Assembly: GCA_029071325.1 (NCBI GenBank)
Contig: JAIEAP010000041.1
Span: 1-64,000 of the forward strand
DNA: 64,000 nucleotides
Direction: 5' to 3'
Source: Lachnospiraceae bacterium
Lineage (GTDB): Bacteria > Bacillota > Clostridia > Lachnospirales > Lachnospiraceae
In this document: piece after piece, positions 34,769 through 43,130 of the stretch
How the letters are laid out: each line of letters opens with the position of its first letter
Numbering within the stretch: the first letter of the stretch is position 1
Notes under the pieces: model-generated
Seen by the model: only the letters and a program-made list of their open reading frames with translations
The model's database searches: none
Told to the model about the DNA's origin: nothing
Made by a program: the position numbers and the translations under genes

Positions 34769-35317
34769 ATGAAGGCAACAGGAATTGTTCGCAGAATAGA
34801 TGATTTGGGCAGGGTTGTAGTTCCGAAGGAAATCCGCAGGACGCTGCGGATCCGTGAGGGAGACCCGTTAGAGATATTTACAGATCGTGAGGGTGAGATC
34901 ATTCTGAAGAAATACTCGCCCATCGGAGAGTTGAGCCAGTTTGCAGGGCAGTATGCAGAGAGCCTTGCGCAGACCACCGGACATCTGGTGTGCATCACAG
35001 ACCGGGATCATGTCATTGCGGCAGCAGGCAGCGGCAAGCGTGAATTCGAAGGGAAACCCATCAGCCGTCAGCTGGAGGAAGTGATCGAAGAGCGCCGCAC
35101 CATCATTGCAGAGCAGGGAGACAGCAAATTCATTAAGATCACCATGGATGATAACGGCGAATACCGCAGTCAGGCGGTGAGCACCATCATCTGTGAAGGA
35201 GATGCCATCGGCGCCGTCATTATGTACGATAAAGATGAGAAAATCCGCATGGGGGAGACCGAGAGTAAGCTTGCCATCACGGCGGCAGGGTTTCTGGGAA
35301 GACAGATGGAGCAGTAA
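34769..35317 (+). CDS. spoVT: Stage V sporulation protein T (AbrB-like regulator)
   Basis: 182 residues, matching SpoVT (~178-182). The start follows GGAGGAAAG; a 17-codon upstream extension has no RBS. N-terminal swapped-hairpin DNA-binding domain: MKATGIVRRIDDLGRVVVPK, then RTLRIREGDPLEIF. Residues ~55-180 are a GAF-like domain (GHLVCITDRDHVIAAAG, QAVSTIICEGDAIGAVIMY). In Bacillus it tunes sigma-G-dependent forespore genes and germination. Presence marks a spore-forming lineage. The upstream gap of 165 bases holds the CDF terminator; I see no sure promoter. Confidence 0.93.
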   Translation: MKATGIVRRIDDLGRVVVPKEIRRTLRIREGDPLEIFTDREGEIILKKYSPIGELSQFAGQYAESLAQTTGHLVCITDRDHVIAAAGSGKREFEGKPISRQLEEVIEERRTIIAEQGDSKFIKITMDDNGEYRSQAVSTIICEGDAIGAVIMYDKDEKIRMGETESKLAITAAGFLGRQMEQ

Positions 35318-35342
35318 GCCCATTTTCCTTTGCAAGAAAGTG

Positions 35343-35351
35343 TGATATACT
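35343..35351 (+). promoter_or_regulatory. Extended -10 that would start transcription at the PBP ATG
   Basis: TGATATACT at 35343-35351 is an extended -10 (TGn plus TATACT). The A of the PBP start codon is the seventh base after it, the normal start position, and there is no convincing RBS upstream. The PBP mRNA could be leaderless. No good -35 is present. Confidence 0.4.
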
Positions 35352-35357
35352 GACCTT

Positions 35358-37469
35358 ATGGGAAAAAAGAAAAATACGGCGAAGAAGGCCGGTCAGGAAA
35401 AACACAGGAAAAAACCGAAAAAAAAATACCGTGTATTTTGGATATTCGCACGGTTACAGATATTTTTGATCTTGCTGGTGTGCGCCGGCGTGGCATATTA
35501 CTATCTGGGCGGTTATGCGTCTCAGATATCTGCGCTGCGGGAGGAAGCACATCAGCTGGTGAAGACGTCCAATGTGGATACCTTCCGGGCGGAGCAGACC
35601 AGTATTGTATATGATGTGAACGGCAATCAGATCTCCACTCTGAAGGGAGCAAAGGACGTCTATTATTTGCATTATGACGAAATACCAAAGCAGGCAAGAG
35701 AAGCTATTGTCAGCATTGAGGATAAGAAATTTTTCAGTCACAGCGGCATCGACTTAAAAGCGATCATTCGTGCTGCATGGGCGATGGTGCGTGACGGAGA
35801 AGTCACTCAGGGAGGCAGTACCATTACCCAGCAGCTGGCCAGGACGGTGTTTTTGAATAATGACAGAACCTGGCAGCGCAAGATGGAGGAGATTTTCATT
35901 GCTACGGAGCTGGAACAGAAATACAGCAAAGAGCAGCTGTTAGAGTTCTATCTGAACAATATCTACTTTGGCAATGGATATTATGGCATACAGGCGGCGA
36001 GTAAGGGGTATTTTGGGACGGATGTGTCAGGCTTGTCCCTGTCCCAGATTGCCTATCTGTGTGCGATACCCAATAACCCTACGTTGTATGATCCCTATGA
36101 CAACCCGGAAAACACGCTGGGCAGAAGAGACAGGATATTAAACCAGATGGCGGAGGATGGGAAGATCACATCAGGAATGGCGCTGGAAGCGAAGAGTGAA
36201 CAGGTGGTTCCCATTCCCGCCAGACAGCAGATAAGATACGACTATGTGGAGACCTATACGTATTACTGTGCCACACGGGCGCTGATGGAGCAGCAGGGGT
36301 TTGTGTTCCGGTATCAGTTCGATACGACGGAGGAGCAGCAGGCATACAATGAGGCGTACAAGGCGGCATACCAGGAGTGTGAGCGTTCTCTATATACCGG
36401 AGGGTATCGCATTTACACTTCTATCGACCTGGATATACAGGTGTTGCTGCAGGAGACACTGGATGAGCATCTGGAAGAGTATACGGAGGTAAATGAGGAG
36501 GGCATCTTCTGCCTTCAGGGAGCCGCAGTGTGTATGGACAATGAGACGGCGTTTGTCAAGGCAGTGGTGGGAGGACGAAGACAGGATTACAAGGGCCATA
36601 TGTTTAACCGGGTCTATCAGAGCTACCGTCAGCCCGGAAGCGCCATTAAGCCTCTGATCGTCTATACTCCGTTGCTGGAAAGAGGATATACTGCGGATAC
36701 GCTTCTGATGGATGAACCCATGGAAGACGGTCCTGAGAATTATGACGGTATCTATCGGGGAGAGATAACCATGCGCTATGCGGTGGAACACTCCGTCAAT
36801 ACAGTTGCCTGGAAAGCCTTAGAGGAACTGACTCCGGCAGTGGGGCTGTCGTATCTGGAACAGATGAACTTTGCCAGGCTCGACAGAGAGGATGAAAGAC
36901 CGGCTGCCGCATTGGGAGGCTTTACCACCGGCGTGTCGCCGGTAGAGATGGCGGCTGCTTATACGACACTGGAACATGACGGTAATTACCGGATACCGAC
37001 CTGTGTCGTAAAGATACTGGATGCAGACGGCAATGAGATATACCGTGCGCCGCAGACAGAGTATCCGGTTTATGCCACCAATGCGGCAAGACAGATGACA
37101 GATATTCTGGAGGGCGTGGTAACTTCCGGGACTGCCCAGCAGTTGGGACTGTCCATGACGCCCAGCGCGGGAAAATCAGGAACCACCAATTCTCATAAGG
37201 ACGGATGGTTTGTGGGATACACGAGATACTATACCACCAGCGTATGGGTCGGCTATGATATACCTAAGGAGCTGCCGGAGCTGATGGGTTCCAGCTATCC
37301 GGCGGCAATCTGGCATGATTTTATGGAACAGCTGCATGAAGGGCTTCCGTATGCTGATTTCGTTGCGCCCTTGGGCGCTCAGACGGACAATGTTCCCGGT
37401 GAAGAAACGGAGGATGGGCAGGATACCCAGGAAGACGGAGCATCCCCTGAGGGGGAAGGTGTCGAATAG
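35358..37469 (+). CDS. Class A penicillin-binding protein (transglycosylase/transpeptidase)
   Basis: 703 residues. A very basic tail (GKKKNTAKKAGQEKHRKKPK) and one membrane helix (LQIFLILLVCAGVAYYYL) anchor it outside. GT51 transglycosylase, residues ~75-250: catalytic Glu in SIEDKKFFSHSGID and GGSTITQQLARTVFLN. Transpeptidase, residues ~380-680: Ser-x-x-Lys in QPGSAIKPLIVY, Ser-x-Asn in EHSVNTVAWK and Lys-Ser-Gly in AGKSGTTNSHKDGW. The C-terminal ~30 residues are acidic and disordered (EETEDGQDTQEDGASPEG). It polymerises and cross-links glycan strands. The start has no clear RBS, and an extended -10 sits just upstream, hinting at a leaderless message. Confidence 0.94.
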   Translation: MGKKKNTAKKAGQEKHRKKPKKKYRVFWIFARLQIFLILLVCAGVAYYYLGGYASQISALREEAHQLVKTSNVDTFRAEQTSIVYDVNGNQISTLKGAKDVYYLHYDEIPKQAREAIVSIEDKKFFSHSGIDLKAIIRAAWAMVRDGEVTQGGSTITQQLARTVFLNNDRTWQRKMEEIFIATELEQKYSKEQLLEFYLNNIYFGNGYYGIQAASKGYFGTDVSGLSLSQIAYLCAIPNNPTLYDPYDNPENTLGRRDRILNQMAEDGKITSGMALEAKSEQVVPIPARQQIRYDYVETYTYYCATRALMEQQGFVFRYQFDTTEEQQAYNEAYKAAYQECERSLYTGGYRIYTSIDLDIQVLLQETLDEHLEEYTEVNEEGIFCLQGAAVCMDNETAFVKAVVGGRRQDYKGHMFNRVYQSYRQPGSAIKPLIVYTPLLERGYTADTLLMDEPMEDGPENYDGIYRGEITMRYAVEHSVNTVAWKALEELTPAVGLSYLEQMNFARLDREDERPAAALGGFTTGVSPVEMAAAYTTLEHDGNYRIPTCVVKILDADGNEIYRAPQTEYPVYATNAARQMTDILEGVVTSGTAQQLGLSMTPSAGKSGTTNSHKDGWFVGYTRYYTTSVWVGYDIPKELPELMGSSYPAAIWHDFMEQLHEGLPYADFVAPLGAQTDNVPGEETEDGQDTQEDGASPEGEGVE

Positions 37470-37475
37470 TGTAGC

Positions 37476-38100
37476 AATTCCTTGGTCTGCGTATTTTGCA
37501 AGCCCAGATGTTATAATGAAACAGACACATCATTCCTGTCATAATAACATGCTCCTTTCTCCGCGGTTTACAGCTCTGTAGCAGATTGCCTTGAACCGAT
37601 GCGTGTAAATTTCGCTGTCGCTGGTATATCATAAGTTTTGTGTCTTTTTTAAGCTTCGACAATTCTTCTGGCTCTGTCCGTCTGCTGAGCACATGCGGCT
37701 TCGGTTTTTAGCGTCTCTAGATGGGCGTTCTTCTGTGGTCGATATAAGCAGGCTGCGTCCATAACTCGCTTCAAAATAAGAGCGGCTGTTGGTTTGTGTG
37801 CTCAAACAATGTCCGCAGCCTGCACGTCACATCAGAACGCCCATTAAGAGACGCACAAAACCTGCAGATTGCATGTCCTCATGCAGACGGACAGAGCCAG
37901 AAGGAATTGTTCGAACGTGAAAAAGACACGAATCATCACAAATGATATACCATGCGGCAGCTGAAATTTCAGCATAAGGTGAGCAGCAATCTGCCGCAGG
38001 GCTGTAACCCACGGAGAGTGGTGTATGGATTTCGTGACAGGAATGATGCGTTTGTTTCCTTGCACATCTGGCCTGCAAAATACGCAAACGCAAGGGGAAT
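37476..38100. repeat. 625-bp imperfect palindrome (giant inverted repeat)
   Basis: Nearly the whole 733-base gap between the PBP and glucokinase genes is one inverted repeat. Arms of ~285 bases, 37476-37760 and 37809-38100, pair with roughly three-quarters identity by eye around a ~48-base centre. Matching islands: GCGTATTTTGCA (37490-37501) with 38078-38089, CATCATTCCTGTCA (37528-37541) with 38035-38048, CTGGCTCTGTCCGTCTGC (37668-37685) with 37882-37899, and ATGGGCGTTCT (37721-37731) with 37833-37843. No supported ORF lies inside. It could be a MITE-like element, an old inverted duplication or a very large structured RNA. The end abuts the glucokinase promoter. Confidence 0.85.
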
Positions 38101-38105
38101 CCCGG

Positions 38106-38134
38106 TTGACAGCCCGCAAAATCTTTTTTATACT
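38106..38134 (+). promoter_or_regulatory. Glucokinase promoter
   Basis: TTGACA (38106-38111), 17-base spacer, TATACT (38129-38134). It starts six bases after the giant palindrome ends; transcription would begin near 38141. Confidence 0.75.
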
Positions 38135-38202
38135 TATACTATTGGAATATATGGGAAAAACTGCATTTTCCATAAGAGATAAGAAGGAAGAAGGAAAGAA
38201 AG

Positions 38203-39147
38203 ATGGAAAAATATGGATTTGGTGTGGATATCGGGGGAACTACCTGTAAGATCGGTTTGTTTGAGATGAACGGAACGCTGTTGGACAAATGGGAGATTAA
38301 GACCAATACCGCGGACGGCGGGGCGTCCATTCTGGATGACGTGGCGGCTTCCGTAGAGGGAAAGATGACGGAGCGCGGCATTGCCCGTGAGGACGTAGCC
38401 GGTATCGGTGTGGGTGTTCCGGGGCCTGTGACGGGAGACGGAACTGTGCTCAAGTGTGTCAACTTAGGATGGGGCGAATTCAATGTAGCGCAAGCTCTGT
38501 CAGATAAGACCGGATTCGTGGTGAAGGCGGGAAATGATGCCAATGTAGCGGCACTGGGCGAGATGTGGCAGGGCGGCGGCAAGGGCTATCAGGACGTCGT
38601 CATGGTGACGCTGGGGACCGGCGTTGGCGGAGGAATCATTCTCGGAGGAAAAATGGTGGCAGGTTCTAATGGCGCCGGCGGAGAGATTGGTCATATCATG
38701 ATGGAAGAGAACGAGACGGATACATGCGGCTGCGGCAAGAAGGGGTGTCTGGAGCAGTATGCGTCTGCGACCGGGATTGTCCGCATGACGAAAAAGCTTC
38801 TAGCACAGGATACGAGGGAGTCATCTCTGCGTGCGCTGGCAGATGTAACGGCAAAGGATATCTTTGACGCGGCGAAAGCCGGGGATGCCCTGGCGCTGGA
38901 GGCAGTAGACGGTCTGGGTAAAATGCTGGGCACGGCGCTTGCAAATATTGCCTGCGTGGTAAATCCAGAGGTGTTTGTAATCGGAGGCGGTGTATCCAAA
39001 GCAGGAGAGATACTGACGGATACCGTAGAGAAATATTTTATGAAAAGAACATTCCATGCGTGCCGCAATGCGAAGTTTGCCCTGGCGACCTTGGGTAATG
39101 ATGCGGGAATGTATGGCTGCGTGCATATGCTCCTGGAGAATAAATAG
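38203..39147 (+). CDS. glcK: ROK family glucokinase
   Basis: 314 residues, with GGAAG-rich sequence before the ATG. ATP-binding strand YGFGVDIGGTTCKIGLF at the N-terminus; catalytic Asp in VVKAGNDANVAALGE; phosphate loop TLGTGVGGGIILGG; GEIGHIMM with the metal His; and the ROK zinc motif CGCGKKGCLEQYAS. The hexose is most likely glucose, giving glucose-6-phosphate in the cytoplasm. It has its own promoter and stands alone before the sortase gene. Confidence 0.93.
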   Translation: MEKYGFGVDIGGTTCKIGLFEMNGTLLDKWEIKTNTADGGASILDDVAASVEGKMTERGIAREDVAGIGVGVPGPVTGDGTVLKCVNLGWGEFNVAQALSDKTGFVVKAGNDANVAALGEMWQGGGKGYQDVVMVTLGTGVGGGIILGGKMVAGSNGAGGEIGHIMMEENETDTCGCGKKGCLEQYASATGIVRMTKKLLAQDTRESSLRALADVTAKDIFDAAKAGDALALEAVDGLGKMLGTALANIACVVNPEVFVIGGGVSKAGEILTDTVEKYFMKRTFHACRNAKFALATLGNDAGMYGCVHMLLENK

Positions 39148-39180
39148 TAACTATTTACAGTGCTTTTCTTGCAAATAATC

Positions 39181-39209
39181 TTGCGCAGGCTGGGAAAATG
39201 CAATATAAT
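39181..39209 (+). promoter_or_regulatory. Promoter of the sortase gene
   Basis: TTGCGC (39181-39186), 17-base spacer, perfect TATAAT (39204-39209), about 30 bases before the sortase start. Confidence 0.6.
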
Positions 39210-39238
39210 AGAACTACCTGAGATAACTTAGAAGGCAG

Positions 39239-40372
39239 ATGAATCATAAGATGGAAGAGAAGATTTATAAAATTGGCAATTATGAATTCGAAACCTTACG
39301 GGAATACAGGCAGGCGCAGGAAGATCTGGAGAAGATCAAGTACATAACAGACGAACTGGATATTTATGATCCGGAAGTGGCAATCCGGTTATATACGATG
39401 ATGCGGGACAAGAAGATCCGCTTTCGCAGTGAGATCGGCAAATCCTTTTTCTGGTGTATTTCTGATATTGTAGCGGATAATACACAGAATCTGATCGAGG
39501 AACAGATTGCCCGGAAGGAAGCAGAGAAGTCACGGCGGATGCCGTTTCATTTTACATGGCAGCAGTTAATTGGAATTGTCTGTATTGTGATCGCACTGGC
39601 ATGTTTTGCATATTACGCTATTTCAGAATATCAGGATTACCGGGCAGCTAAGATGCAGCAGGACCTGCGGGATAAGCTGGGTGCGGAATCTGCGGTGTCC
39701 CCGCCGGACGTTACAGGTACACAGACGGCAGAAGAAGGGACGCAGGCGGAAGAGATGCCGACGGAGAGTGAGGTACAGGAGCCGTTGGTCATGCTGGAAG
39801 AGTATACCACGCTGTATCAGGAGAATCCGGAACTGGTAGGATGGCTTCGGATACCTGACACGGAGATTGATTATCCGGTCATGCAGTCCTCTATGGAAGA
39901 ACCGGATTATTATCTGAGACATGATTTTGCCAAAAACGACGATTCCAACGGTACGTTATTCATTGATGCCAGAAACGACTATATCAATCGTGATACCAAT
40001 ATTATCATCTATGGTCACAATATGAAAAGCGGTATGATGTTTGGTTCTCTGAAGAAGTATCTGGACGCGGAGTACATGAATACACATAAGACCATAGAGT
40101 TCCACACGCTGTATGAGAAGAATATGTATGAAGTGATTGCGGTGGGACTGTCGAAGGTGCAGTATCAGGACGAACAGACCTTTCGGTATTATAACTTTCT
40201 GAATGCAGATTCTGAGGAAAGTTTTCATGAATATTTAAATAATATAATACAGTTGTCCGTTTTCGGTGAGGAGATAGATGTGTCATACGGAGACGAACTG
40301 CTGACGCTGTCCACCTGTAACAGTTATACGGAGGATGGCAGGATGTTTGTGTTGGCAAAGAAAGTACAATAA
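39239..40372 (+). CDS. srtB: Class B sortase
   Basis: 377 residues. The start is uncertain: ATG 39239 is three bases after GAAGG, and ATG 39251 is about fifteen. A ~95-residue cytoplasmic helical N-terminus precedes one membrane helix (LIGIVCIVIALACFAYYAI), then a Thr/Glu-rich linker and the sortase domain. Class B features: ENPELVGWLRIPDTEIDYPV, YYLRHDF, catalytic His in NIIIYGHNMKSGMMF and catalytic Cys in LLTLSTCNSYTEDGR, with Arg close after. It anchors proteins to the cell wall. The next gene encodes a TPKTG-ended surface protein, its probable substrate. The long cytoplasmic N-terminus is unusual. Confidence 0.9.
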   Translation: MNHKMEEKIYKIGNYEFETLREYRQAQEDLEKIKYITDELDIYDPEVAIRLYTMMRDKKIRFRSEIGKSFFWCISDIVADNTQNLIEEQIARKEAEKSRRMPFHFTWQQLIGIVCIVIALACFAYYAISEYQDYRAAKMQQDLRDKLGAESAVSPPDVTGTQTAEEGTQAEEMPTESEVQEPLVMLEEYTTLYQENPELVGWLRIPDTEIDYPVMQSSMEEPDYYLRHDFAKNDDSNGTLFIDARNDYINRDTNIIIYGHNMKSGMMFGSLKKYLDAEYMNTHKTIEFHTLYEKNMYEVIAVGLSKVQYQDEQTFRYYNFLNADSEESFHEYLNNIIQLSVFGEEIDVSYGDELLTLSTCNSYTEDGRMFVLAKKVQ

Positions 40373-40401
40373 ATCAGCAGAAGAATGTAGGAGAGATGAT
40401 T

Positions 40402-41691
40402 ATGCGGATAGTGAAGAAAGGAATATCAGCGATAGTAATGGCATGCATGCTGTTGTGCATGGCACCCTCAGGTGCGGTACATGCGGTGGAGACCACAGAT
40501 CCCGGCGGATTTACAGTAGAGGAGGAGACCGGTGCATTGACGGCGTACAACGGACCTGGTGGGGATATTACCATACCGGACAATGTGCGCAGCATCAATG
40601 CCGGTGTGTTTGCTTCTGAATACGGCAAAAAGATTACCAGCGTAACGATTCCTGCTTCTGTGAGCAGTATGGGGGTTGGAGCGTTTTATGACTGTACCAG
40701 TCTTACTTCGGTAACTATCCTGGGAGACTTGGGAGCCATTCCGGCAGAGGCATTTTATAACTGCACCAGCCTGGCAAATGTTTCCATCAATGCTCCGGTT
40801 ACGAGTATTGGTTCTCAGGCATTTGCAAAATGTGGGTCGCTGTCCTCTTTTTCGATACCAGGTACGGTGAGCAAGATCGACGGTCGTGCATTTGAGGATT
40901 GTACCTCCCTGACGGCGATTACGATTCCTGCTTCTGTGAGCAGCTTAAGCGGCAATGCCTTTGATGGGTGTAGCAGCCTGAAAACAATTGATGTTGCGTC
41001 TGGCAATGGTGCGTATGCATCTGCGGACGGATGTCTGTATGACAGAACCATGACAAAACTGATCCGCTGCCCGGAGGGCAAATCCAATGTCACCATCAGC
41101 GGAGGAACCACCACCATCGGTTCCGGAGCGTTTGCATATTGCTATGCACTTACCTCTCTTTCCCTGCCGGAAAGTGTTACAACAATACAAGATAATGCGT
41201 TCTCGGGAAGCGGGATTGAGACCATTCTGATTCCGGGCAGCGTGACCGCTATCGGGGGGCAGAGCAACTGGAAGCCCTCAGAAATTTCCGGATATGCGGG
41301 AACTCAGGCGCAGACCTATGCATCCAGCGCAGGAATTGCATTCCAGTCCCTGGGCGGCACAGCATCCCCTACGGTACCGGATAACGGCAGCAATGGCAGT
41401 GCTCCGAGCGACAATGGCGATACGTCCGCGAGCACGGATCCCGGCACTACACCGCCGCCTGTAGCAGACAATGGCAGCAGCGGCGCTACAGTGGACAGCA
41501 ATCCGACATCGGGAGGAAATGTAAAGGGAAATAGCAATTCCGGAACAGCAGCATCCAATGCTCATGAGAAGGACGCTACACCCAAGACAGGGGACGGCAT
41601 CAATCCGGTATTTTTCCTCTGCTTTGCCATTCTTTTGGTAGGTGTGTATTTTGTAGTGGCAAAGAGAGAAAAAACTGTAGAGCAGGAATAG
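40402..41691 (+). CDS. BspA-like leucine-rich repeat surface protein with sorting signal
   Basis: 429 residues; AGGAGAG is seven bases before ATG 40402, and directly abuts the ATG at 40396. Signal peptide (VKKGISAIVMACMLLCMAP, cleavage near VHA). Residues ~55-310 carry LRR_5 units of the form AFxxCTSLTSVTIPxxVSSI. A low-complexity linker (SNGSAPSDNGDTSASTDPG) follows, then the sorting signal TPKTGDG, a helix (NPVFFLCFAILLVGVYFVV) and the basic tail AKREK. TPKTG is a variant of LPxTG. BspA-like proteins mediate adhesion. It sits 29 bases after the sortase gene and before a terminator. Confidence 0.9.
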   Translation: MRIVKKGISAIVMACMLLCMAPSGAVHAVETTDPGGFTVEEETGALTAYNGPGGDITIPDNVRSINAGVFASEYGKKITSVTIPASVSSMGVGAFYDCTSLTSVTILGDLGAIPAEAFYNCTSLANVSINAPVTSIGSQAFAKCGSLSSFSIPGTVSKIDGRAFEDCTSLTAITIPASVSSLSGNAFDGCSSLKTIDVASGNGAYASADGCLYDRTMTKLIRCPEGKSNVTISGGTTTIGSGAFAYCYALTSLSLPESVTTIQDNAFSGSGIETILIPGSVTAIGGQSNWKPSEISGYAGTQAQTYASSAGIAFQSLGGTASPTVPDNGSNGSAPSDNGDTSASTDPGTTPPPVADNGSSGATVDSNPTSGGNVKGNSNSGTAASNAHEKDATPKTGDGINPVFFLCFAILLVGVYFVVAKREKTVEQE

Positions 41692-41724
41692 ATCAGAAAA
41701 CAGTAGTATACATAAGGAAAATAA

Positions 41725-41765
41725 TACGGGCGGTATGATGATGATCATACCGTCTGTTTTTTATT
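41725..41765 (+). terminator. Intrinsic terminator after the LRR protein gene
   Basis: ACGGGCGGTATGAT pairs with ATCATACCGTCTGT around GATG (two G-T pairs), then TTTTTTATTT. It separates the surface-protein operon from the fatty-acid promoter. Confidence 0.85.
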
Positions 41766-41830
41766 TGGAGCCTTGGCGAAAGGCGCATGCAGAACCGATA
41801 CTTTTGGTAGTTTTGCACAATGAAAATGAA

Positions 41831-41859
41831 TTGACAAATTGTGCCATTCTCTATATACT
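41831..41859 (+). promoter_or_regulatory. Promoter of the fatty-acid biosynthesis operon
   Basis: TTGACA (41831-41836), 17-base spacer, TATACT (41854-41859). Transcription would start near 41866, at the left edge of the operator. Confidence 0.8.
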
Positions 41860-41866
41860 TTGACTT

Positions 41867-41910
41867 GCAAATAGTTTGACGGTCAAAACATTTTGGGTCA
41901 AACTATTTGC
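41867..41910. promoter_or_regulatory. FabT-like operator
   Basis: A perfect 14-base inverted repeat: GCAAATAGTTTGAC (41867-41880) and its complement (41897-41910). Within it, TTTGACGGTCAAA (41875-41887) is a separate perfect 13-base palindrome, close to the TTTGA-N-TCAAA core known for FabT of streptococci. It begins at the predicted transcription start, so binding would block transcription. The MarR/FabT-like gene at the end of the operon is the probable repressor. Confidence 0.75.
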
Positions 41911-41950
41911 GCAAAATACAATAAGCTGGAAAAAGAAGGAGAGAACGAGT

Positions 41951-42184
41951 ATGTTTGAGAAAGTAAAAGAGATGATTTGTGAGCAGTTGAACCTGGACGG
42001 TATGAACATTACCCTGGAGTCTAATTTTAAAGAGGACCTGGGTGCAGATTCCCTGGATCTGTTTGAGCTTGTCATGAGCTTTGAAGAGGAATTTGGTGTG
42101 GAGATTCCCTCTGAAGATCTGGAGAAGATCCTGACGGTAGGCGATGTGATTGAGTATATGAAGGCGAAGGGTGTAGAGGACTAA
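41951..42184 (+). CDS. acpP: Acyl carrier protein
   Basis: 77 residues, AAGGAGA before the ATG. Four-helix ACP with the phosphopantetheine Ser in [20 protein letters not shown] at residue ~36 and acidic helix II that docks with Fab enzymes. It carries the growing acyl chain through all later steps encoded in this operon. The stop overlaps the fabK start (TAATG), which couples their translation. First gene after the FabT-like operator. Confidence 0.95.
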   Translation: MFEKVKEMICEQLNLDGMNITLESNFKEDLGADSLDLFELVMSFEEEFGVEIPSEDLEKILTVGDVIEYMKAKGVED

Positions 42185-43113
42185 TGAACACACGAATAAC
42201 AGAATTGCTGGGTATTGAGTATCCGGTCATTCAAGGCGGTATGGCGTGGGTTGCCGAATATCATCTGGCCGCTGCAGTTTCTCAGGCGGGCGGACTGGGC
42301 ATTATCGGAGCTGCCAGTGCACCGCCGGAAGTAGTCCGGGAGCAGGTGCGCAAGGTAAAGGAGCTGACAGATAAGCCTTTTGGCGTGAACGTGATGCTGA
42401 TGAATCCCAATGCGCCGGAGGTGGCACAGATCGTAGTGGAAGAAGGCGTACCTGTGGTTACCACAGGAGCAGGTAATCCTGCCAAATTTATGGAATTGTG
42501 GAAGAACGCCGGTGTAAAGGTAATGCCGGTGGTGGCAAGTGTAGCCATGGCTAAGATGATGGCGCGTGCCGGAGCGGACGCCGTTGTAGCAGAGGGAACG
42601 GAGTCCGGTGGACATATCGGTTCTATTACTACTATGGCATTGGTGCCTCAGGTGGCAGATGCTGTTGACGTGCCGGTAGTTGCGGCAGGCGGCATTGCAG
42701 ATGGAAGAGGTATGGCAGCTGCGTTCATGCTGGGAGCAGAAGCAGTTCAGATGGGAACCCGTTTTGTGGTGGCGAAGGAATCCATCGTACATGACAATTA
42801 CAAAGAACGCCTGATCAAATCCAAGGACATTGATTCTGAGGTGACCGGCAGGAGTACCGGACATCCGATCCGCGTCGTGCGTAATAAGATGAGCCGGGAA
42901 TATCTGCGCATGGAACAGGAAGGCGCGACGTTAGAAGAACTGGAAATGCTGACACTGGGATCGCTGCGCAAGGCAGTAGTGGACGGCGACGTGGTACAGG
43001 GCAGTCTGATGGCAGGTCAGATTGCAGGTATGATCACGGAGGAGCTGACCTGTGAAGAGATCATCCAGGGTATCGTGTCAGATGCAGAACGCCTGATGGC
43101 AGGCAGAAAATAG
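42184..43113 (+). CDS. fabK: Enoyl-ACP reductase II (FMN-dependent)
   Basis: 309 residues; a TIM-barrel FMN enzyme of the FabK/nitronate monooxygenase family. Markers: IQGGMAWVAEYHLAAAVSQA, GGLGIIGAAS, GVNVMLMNPNAPEV, VVAEGTESGGHIGS with the catalytic-region His, and VPVVAAGGIADGRGMAA (FMN phosphate). It reduces the trans-2 double bond of enoyl-ACP using NADH or NADPH, replacing the triclosan-sensitive FabI. Its place between acpP and fabD, as in streptococci, favours FabK over a nitronate monooxygenase. Confidence 0.93.
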   Translation: MNTRITELLGIEYPVIQGGMAWVAEYHLAAAVSQAGGLGIIGAASAPPEVVREQVRKVKELTDKPFGVNVMLMNPNAPEVAQIVVEEGVPVVTTGAGNPAKFMELWKNAGVKVMPVVASVAMAKMMARAGADAVVAEGTESGGHIGSITTMALVPQVADAVDVPVVAAGGIADGRGMAAAFMLGAEAVQMGTRFVVAKESIVHDNYKERLIKSKDIDSEVTGRSTGHPIRVVRNKMSREYLRMEQEGATLEELEMLTLGSLRKAVVDGDVVQGSLMAGQIAGMITEELTCEEIIQGIVSDAERLMAGRK

Positions 43114-43130
43114 ACGTAAGGAGAGGTGCT

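Noticed and set aside
37827-38173. Minus-strand frames inside the giant palindrome
   Set aside because: Overlapping frames with unlikely composition, no RBS, and the sequence is explained by the inverted repeat.
38203-41700. CRISPR array
   Set aside because: The regular repeats here are coding LRR units of the surface protein, without spacers; no array was seen anywhere in the window.
42184-43113. Nitronate monooxygenase instead of FabK
   Set aside because: The folds are alike, but position between acpP and fabD in a full fab operon favours enoyl-ACP reductase.
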